Below are positions 60,728 to 64,000 of a stretch of DNA of 64,000 nucleotides, piece by piece. Both the position numbers and the translations under genes were made by a program. The number at the start of each line of letters is the position of its first letter. Position 1 is the first letter of the stretch. The notes below the pieces were generated by a model. It worked only from the letters and a program-made list of their open reading frames with translations, was not told the DNA's origin and did not search any database. Source of the stretch: Shewanella corallii (GTDB taxonomy: Bacteria > Pseudomonadota > Gammaproteobacteria > Enterobacterales > Shewanellaceae); the NCBI RefSeq assembly GCF_023349125.1, contig NZ_JAKIKT010000008.1, positions 62,001-126,000 on the forward strand, read 5' to 3'.

Positions 60728-61465
60728 ATGACGATTAAAGGTCGCATCCATTCCATCGAGTCATTCGGAACCGTAGACGGTCCGGGTATTCGTTTTATTG
60801 CCTTTATGCAGGGCTGCCTGATGCGCTGTTTGTACTGTCATAACCGTGACACTTGGGATCTGCACGATGGCAAAGAAACCAGTGTTGAAGATTTAATGGG
60901 CCAAATCCGCTCTTACCGTGGCTTTTACGCCAACGGTGGTGGCGTAACAGCTTCCGGTGGTGAAGCTATGCTGCAGGCCGAGTTTGTGGCCGAGTGGTTT
61001 AAAGCCTGCCACGCTGAAGGTATTCACACCTGTCTGGATACCAACGGCATGGTGCGCAAACATACACCGATTATTGACGAACTCCTCGACAATACCGACC
61101 TGGTTATGCTCGACATCAAACAAATGGATGATGAAAAGCATATAATTCTGACAAAAGTAAGCAATTACAGAACATTGCAATTTGCAGAGTATCTGGCAAA
61201 ACGCAATCAGAAGACCTGGATTCGCTACGTGGTTGTAGGCGGTCACACAGATGATATCGAGTCAGCACGTAAGCTGGTAGAATTCATCAAGCCTATGAAG
61301 AATGTCGAGAAAGTTGAGTTGCTGCCCTACCATGAGCTGGGCAAGCACAAGTGGGAAACTCTGGGTGACACCTATCAGCTGGAACATGTGTCACCACCAA
61401 GTCGCGAGACCATGGAACAGATTAAAGCCGTCTTTACCGATATGGGCATTAACGCCATTTATTGA
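60728..61465 (+). CDS. pflA: Pyruvate formate-lyase activating enzyme
   Basis: 245 aa. Radical SAM enzyme with Cys30-x3-Cys34-x2-Cys37 (MQGCLMRCLYCHNRDTWD). It installs the glycyl radical on PflB. AGGAG precedes the ATG. The conserved ASGGEAMLQ and HELGKHKWE are present. The 291-nt gap to pflB holds one hairpin and probably a separate promoter. Confidence 0.96.
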   Translation: MTIKGRIHSIESFGTVDGPGIRFIAFMQGCLMRCLYCHNRDTWDLHDGKETSVEDLMGQIRSYRGFYANGGGVTASGGEAMLQAEFVAEWFKACHAEGIHTCLDTNGMVRKHTPIIDELLDNTDLVMLDIKQMDDEKHIILTKVSNYRTLQFAEYLAKRNQKTWIRYVVVGGHTDDIESARKLVEFIKPMKNVEKVELLPYHELGKHKWETLGDTYQLEHVSPPSRETMEQIKAVFTDMGINAIY

Positions 61466-61486
61466 TATAACTGGGAGCATAAATCA

Positions 61487-61969
61487 CTACAGCTCCTCCC
61501 AGTAACTGGCATCCAACCGCTCGAAGGCCGTCTTCAGCAAAAGTGCCATATCAAGGTAACAGGCTTTGGCTCCCAGCGGATGGCAATTAACTCCCATGGC
61601 CATAAGTTTGGTCGACAGTTGATTGCCCCAGTCCAGCAAAGATAACGGCAACGGATGGTTTGCACGCCATCCCAGCCAGATCAGTCCCTGCAACGGCAAA
61701 CTGATAAAGAATAAGGCCAAGGTAAGCGCCTGGGGCAGAAACGCCCATCCATGCAGGAAAAGCTGACTTGCCGCGGCCAAAACGGCTAATCCCGGCATCA
61801 TTCGGGTGGCCAGTTGAGTAGCGCGGATAACGCGATACTCGGGGAAATAAAACCCCAACTGTCTGACCATAGGCCAGGTCTTCATATAAAGACGACCTTG
61901 TTTGATGGTATTGAGAAGTTGTTTGCTCAAGAAAAGACACCAAGAAATTTGGACTGCTGTCGTTAACAT
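61487..61969 (-). CDS. yfbV: UPF0208 membrane protein YfbV
   Basis: 160 aa from ATG 61969; a TTG at 61930 giving MSKQLLNTIKQGRLYMKTWP is an alternative and aligns better with E. coli YfbV length (151 aa). Two membrane helices in the middle, and a KTWP...ENRVI-type N-terminal motif (KTWPMVRQLGFYFPEYRVIR). Adjacent and divergent to ackA, as in E. coli. YfbV has been linked to Ter macrodomain insulation; mechanism unclear. Confidence 0.85.
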   Translation of the reverse strand: MLTTAVQISWCLFLSKQLLNTIKQGRLYMKTWPMVRQLGFYFPEYRVIRATQLATRMMPGLAVLAAASQLFLHGWAFLPQALTLALFFISLPLQGLIWLGWRANHPLPLSLLDWGNQLSTKLMAMGVNCHPLGAKACYLDMALLLKTAFERLDASYWEEL

Positions 61970-62117
61970 AGCACAGGCAGGGGATCTGCCCCAAGCCTCA
62001 CGCACAGGTTAACCTCAGTGTCCGTCAGCCCTCAGGGCTTTTGTACGGCGCTTCCATCATGAGATGGGAGCCAAGTTAAAGAGTGGTAACACTCACACAA
62101 TGGCGAAAGGTTTAAAC

Positions 62118-63317
62118 ATGTCCAACAATCTGGTTTTGGTACTTAACTGCGGTAGTTCATCGCTGAAATTCGCAATCATGGATGCTGCCACCGGCGAAGA
62201 CCATATCTCTGGTCTGGCTGAGTGCTTCGGTTTGGAAGACTCCCGTATCAAATGGAAAGCTAATGGTCAGAAGAGCGAAGCTGCCCTGGGTGCTTTCACT
62301 GCTCACCGCGAAGCGGTAGAGTTCATCGTAGATAAAATCCTGGCTGCCCATCCTGAACTGGCCAGCAAGCTGCAAGCCGTTGGTCACCGTATCGTACACG
62401 GTGGCGAAAAGTACACCCAATCTGTTGTTATTGACGAATCTGTACTGGCAGGTATCGAAGAAAGCGCAATCTTCGCACCTCTGCACAACCCTGCTCACCT
62501 GATCGGTATCCGTGCTGCTATGGCCTCTTTCCCAGAGCTGCCACAGGTTGCTGTATTCGATACTGCATTCCACCAGACCATGCCTGAGCAGGCTTACATC
62601 TATGCTCTGCCATACAAGCTGTATCGCGAGCACGGCATCCGTCGTTACGGTGCCCACGGTACCAGCCACCTGTTCGTAAGCCGTGAAGCTGCCAAGGCTC
62701 TGAACAAAGATCTGAACGACACCAACGTCATTACCTGTCACCTGGGTAACGGTGCGTCTGTAACTGCGGTTAAAGGCGGTAAGTCAGTTGATACTTCTAT
62801 GGGTCTGACCCCACTGGAAGGTCTGGTAATGGGTACTCGTTGTGGTGATATGGATCCTTCCATCGTTTACCACCTGGTACACCAGCTGGGCTACACTGCA
62901 GATGAAGTAAACAACCTGATGAACAAGCAGTCTGGTCTGCTGGGTATTTCTGAGCTGACCAACGACTGTCGTGGCATCGAAGAAGGTGTTGCTGAAGGTC
63001 ACAAGGGCGCGACTCTGGCTCTGGACATCTTCTGCTACCGTCTGGCCAAGTATGTTGCTTCTTACACCGTAGCTCTGGGTCGTCTGGATGCAGTTATCTT
63101 CACCGGTGGTATCGGTGAAAACTCTGACCTGATCCGTGCAAAAGTATTGAACCTGCTGGAAATCTTCAAGTTTGAAGTTGACGCAGAGCGCAATGCTGCA
63201 GCCCGCTTCGGTAACGGTGGTGTGATCACCAAAGATGGCAGCCCAGTTGCCATGGTTATCCCAACCAACGAAGAGTGGGTGATTGCTGAAGACGCTATCC
63301 GTCTGATCAGCAAGTAA
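62118..63317 (+). CDS. ackA: Acetate kinase
   Basis: 399 aa from ATG 62118 (AAAGG 7 nt upstream). It makes ATP and acetate from acetyl phosphate. ASKHA motifs: LVLNCGSSSLKFAIM, GHRIVHGG, CHLGNGASV, FTGGIGEN. Strong codon bias like pflB. Confidence 0.98.
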   Translation: MSNNLVLVLNCGSSSLKFAIMDAATGEDHISGLAECFGLEDSRIKWKANGQKSEAALGAFTAHREAVEFIVDKILAAHPELASKLQAVGHRIVHGGEKYTQSVVIDESVLAGIEESAIFAPLHNPAHLIGIRAAMASFPELPQVAVFDTAFHQTMPEQAYIYALPYKLYREHGIRRYGAHGTSHLFVSREAAKALNKDLNDTNVITCHLGNGASVTAVKGGKSVDTSMGLTPLEGLVMGTRCGDMDPSIVYHLVHQLGYTADEVNNLMNKQSGLLGISELTNDCRGIEEGVAEGHKGATLALDIFCYRLAKYVASYTVALGRLDAVIFTGGIGENSDLIRAKVLNLLEIFKFEVDAERNAAARFGNGGVITKDGSPVAMVIPTNEEWVIAEDAIRLISK

Positions 63318-63324
63318 TCTGCCC

Positions 63325-63347
63325 AAGCCACCTGCGGGTGGCTTTTC
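63325..63347 (+). terminator. Weak terminator between ackA and pta
   Basis: AAGCCACC (63325-63332) and GGTGGCTT (63337-63344), then TT only. A second hairpin CAGCAGCC/GGCTGCTG (63367-63386) lies just before the pta ribosome site. Together they could tune pta relative to ackA. Confidence 0.6.
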
Positions 63348-63412
63348 GAGCAGGCTAAAATAGTTACAGCAGCCCAGTGGCTGCTGTCGCCATTGAAACC
63401 AAGAGGTTTTAT

Positions 63413-64000
63413 ATGCCCCGCAAGATTATGTTAGTCCCTATTGGCACAGGTGTTGGCTTGACTTCTGTTAGCCTGGGGATGGTACGCGCGCTGGAACGTC
63501 ACGGCGTAAAAGTACAGTTCTTCAAGCCTATCAGCCAACTGCGTCCACACGACACAGGTCCTGAGCGCTCAACCACTATCCTGAGCAAATCTCCTACTGT
63601 TAACCCACTCGAGCCGTTCCAGATGGTTCACGCCGAAGCACTGATCCGCTCTGAGCAGGAAGATGTGCTGATGGAAGAGATCATCGCCCGTGCTGCTGAG
63701 TGTGCTGACAACACCGAGACTCTGATTGTTGAAGCTCTGGTTCAGACCCGCAGCCATCCTTTTGCCGACGACGTGAACTATGCCATCGCCAAAGCGCTGG
63801 ACGCCGACGTGATCTTTGTTGCGACTCCTGGTAACGATTCTCCGACTGCTCTGATGAACCGTCTGGAAATCGCTTACAACTCCTGGGGTGGTAGCGAGAA
63901 CAAGCGTTTGATCGGTGCCATCATCAACAAGATTGGTGCTCCGGTTGATGACGAAGGTCGCACCCGTCCTGATCTGACCGATATGTTCGATCGTGAAGCG
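63413..64000 (+). CDS. pta: Phosphate acetyltransferase, N-terminal part (cut by window end)
   Basis: First 196 codons from ATG 63413 (AGAGG 7 nt upstream). Start MPRKIMLVPIGTGVGLTSVSLG matches the N-terminal P-loop-like (DRTGG/BioD-like) domain of long Pta enzymes; the catalytic PTA_PTB domain is beyond the window. It converts acetyl-CoA to acetyl phosphate for AckA. Confidence 0.95.
   Translation, partial: MPRKIMLVPIGTGVGLTSVSLGMVRALERHGVKVQFFKPISQLRPHDTGPERSTTILSKSPTVNPLEPFQMVHAEALIRSEQEDVLMEEIIARAAECADNTETLIVEALVQTRSHPFADDVNYAIAKALDADVIFVATPGNDSPTALMNRLEIAYNSWGGSENKRLIGAIINKIGAPVDDEGRTRPDLTDMFDREA

Overview
The window reads as ordinary chromosome of a facultatively anaerobic, marine-type gammaproteobacterium, most likely an alteromonad (Alteromonas/Shewanella-like). 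The basis is gene content and conserved order: apt-dnaX-ybaB-recR-htpG, trmJ-cysE-iscR-iscSUA-hscBA-fdx, yfbV-ackA-pta, many large TonB-dependent receptors, and a DUF3360 carrier. I see no rRNA, tRNA, CRISPR array, insertion sequence or prophage.

Layout. 1-7.9 kb: htpG (3' end just cut by the window edge, with a textbook sigma-32 promoter), recR, ybaB, a very long dnaX, apt, a receiver-only protein without its phospho-acceptor Asp, and a DUF454 protein. 7.9-10.2 kb: a copper-type RiPP cluster (hvfA precursor with 12 EGKCG motifs, hvfB MNIO/DUF692 enzyme, hvfC partner) followed by an unlisted 40-codon membrane-protein gene with a perfect CRP-type palindrome. 10.5-12 kb: dusC and a DksA/TraR-type zinc protein. 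12-21 kb: three tandem paralogous TonB-dependent receptors, then ndk. 21.9-25.8 kb: a CadC-type membrane regulator divergent from two lipoprotein hydrolases. 25.8-34.4 kb: the isc operon with two abutting IscR boxes, cysE, trmJ and suhB. 34.5-43.3 kb: nnrS (NsrR-like operator), psiE, a PilZ protein, yecH, btsSR with a short CstA/BtsT-type pyruvate carrier preceded by two BtsR-type direct-repeat sites, and small accessory genes. 43.4-47.6 kb: ribA, yibL and nrdDG with FNR and paired NrdR boxes. 47.9-54 kb: rssA, a DEAD-box helicase, an esterase, a TDT carrier and a LysR regulator. 54-64 kb: a fermentation block of focA with a CBS partner, a DUF3360 carrier, pflB, pflA, yfbV, ackA and pta (cut by the window end).

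How it fits together. The right half is organised around pyruvate and anaerobiosis. BtsSR probably senses extracellular pyruvate and drives its carrier. Identical 17-bp PdhR-type operators precede both the DUF3360 carrier and pflB, each about 213 bp from its start codon. PflB/PflA make acetyl-CoA plus formate, FocA moves formate, and AckA/Pta make ATP and acetate. NrdDG supplies deoxynucleotides without oxygen under FNR/NrdR-type control. The least described items are the RiPP cluster with its small membrane protein, the co-regulated DUF3360 carrier, the Asp-less receiver, and the CadC plus two-lipoprotein module. All functional calls are by eye from protein motifs and site patterns; no database search was run.
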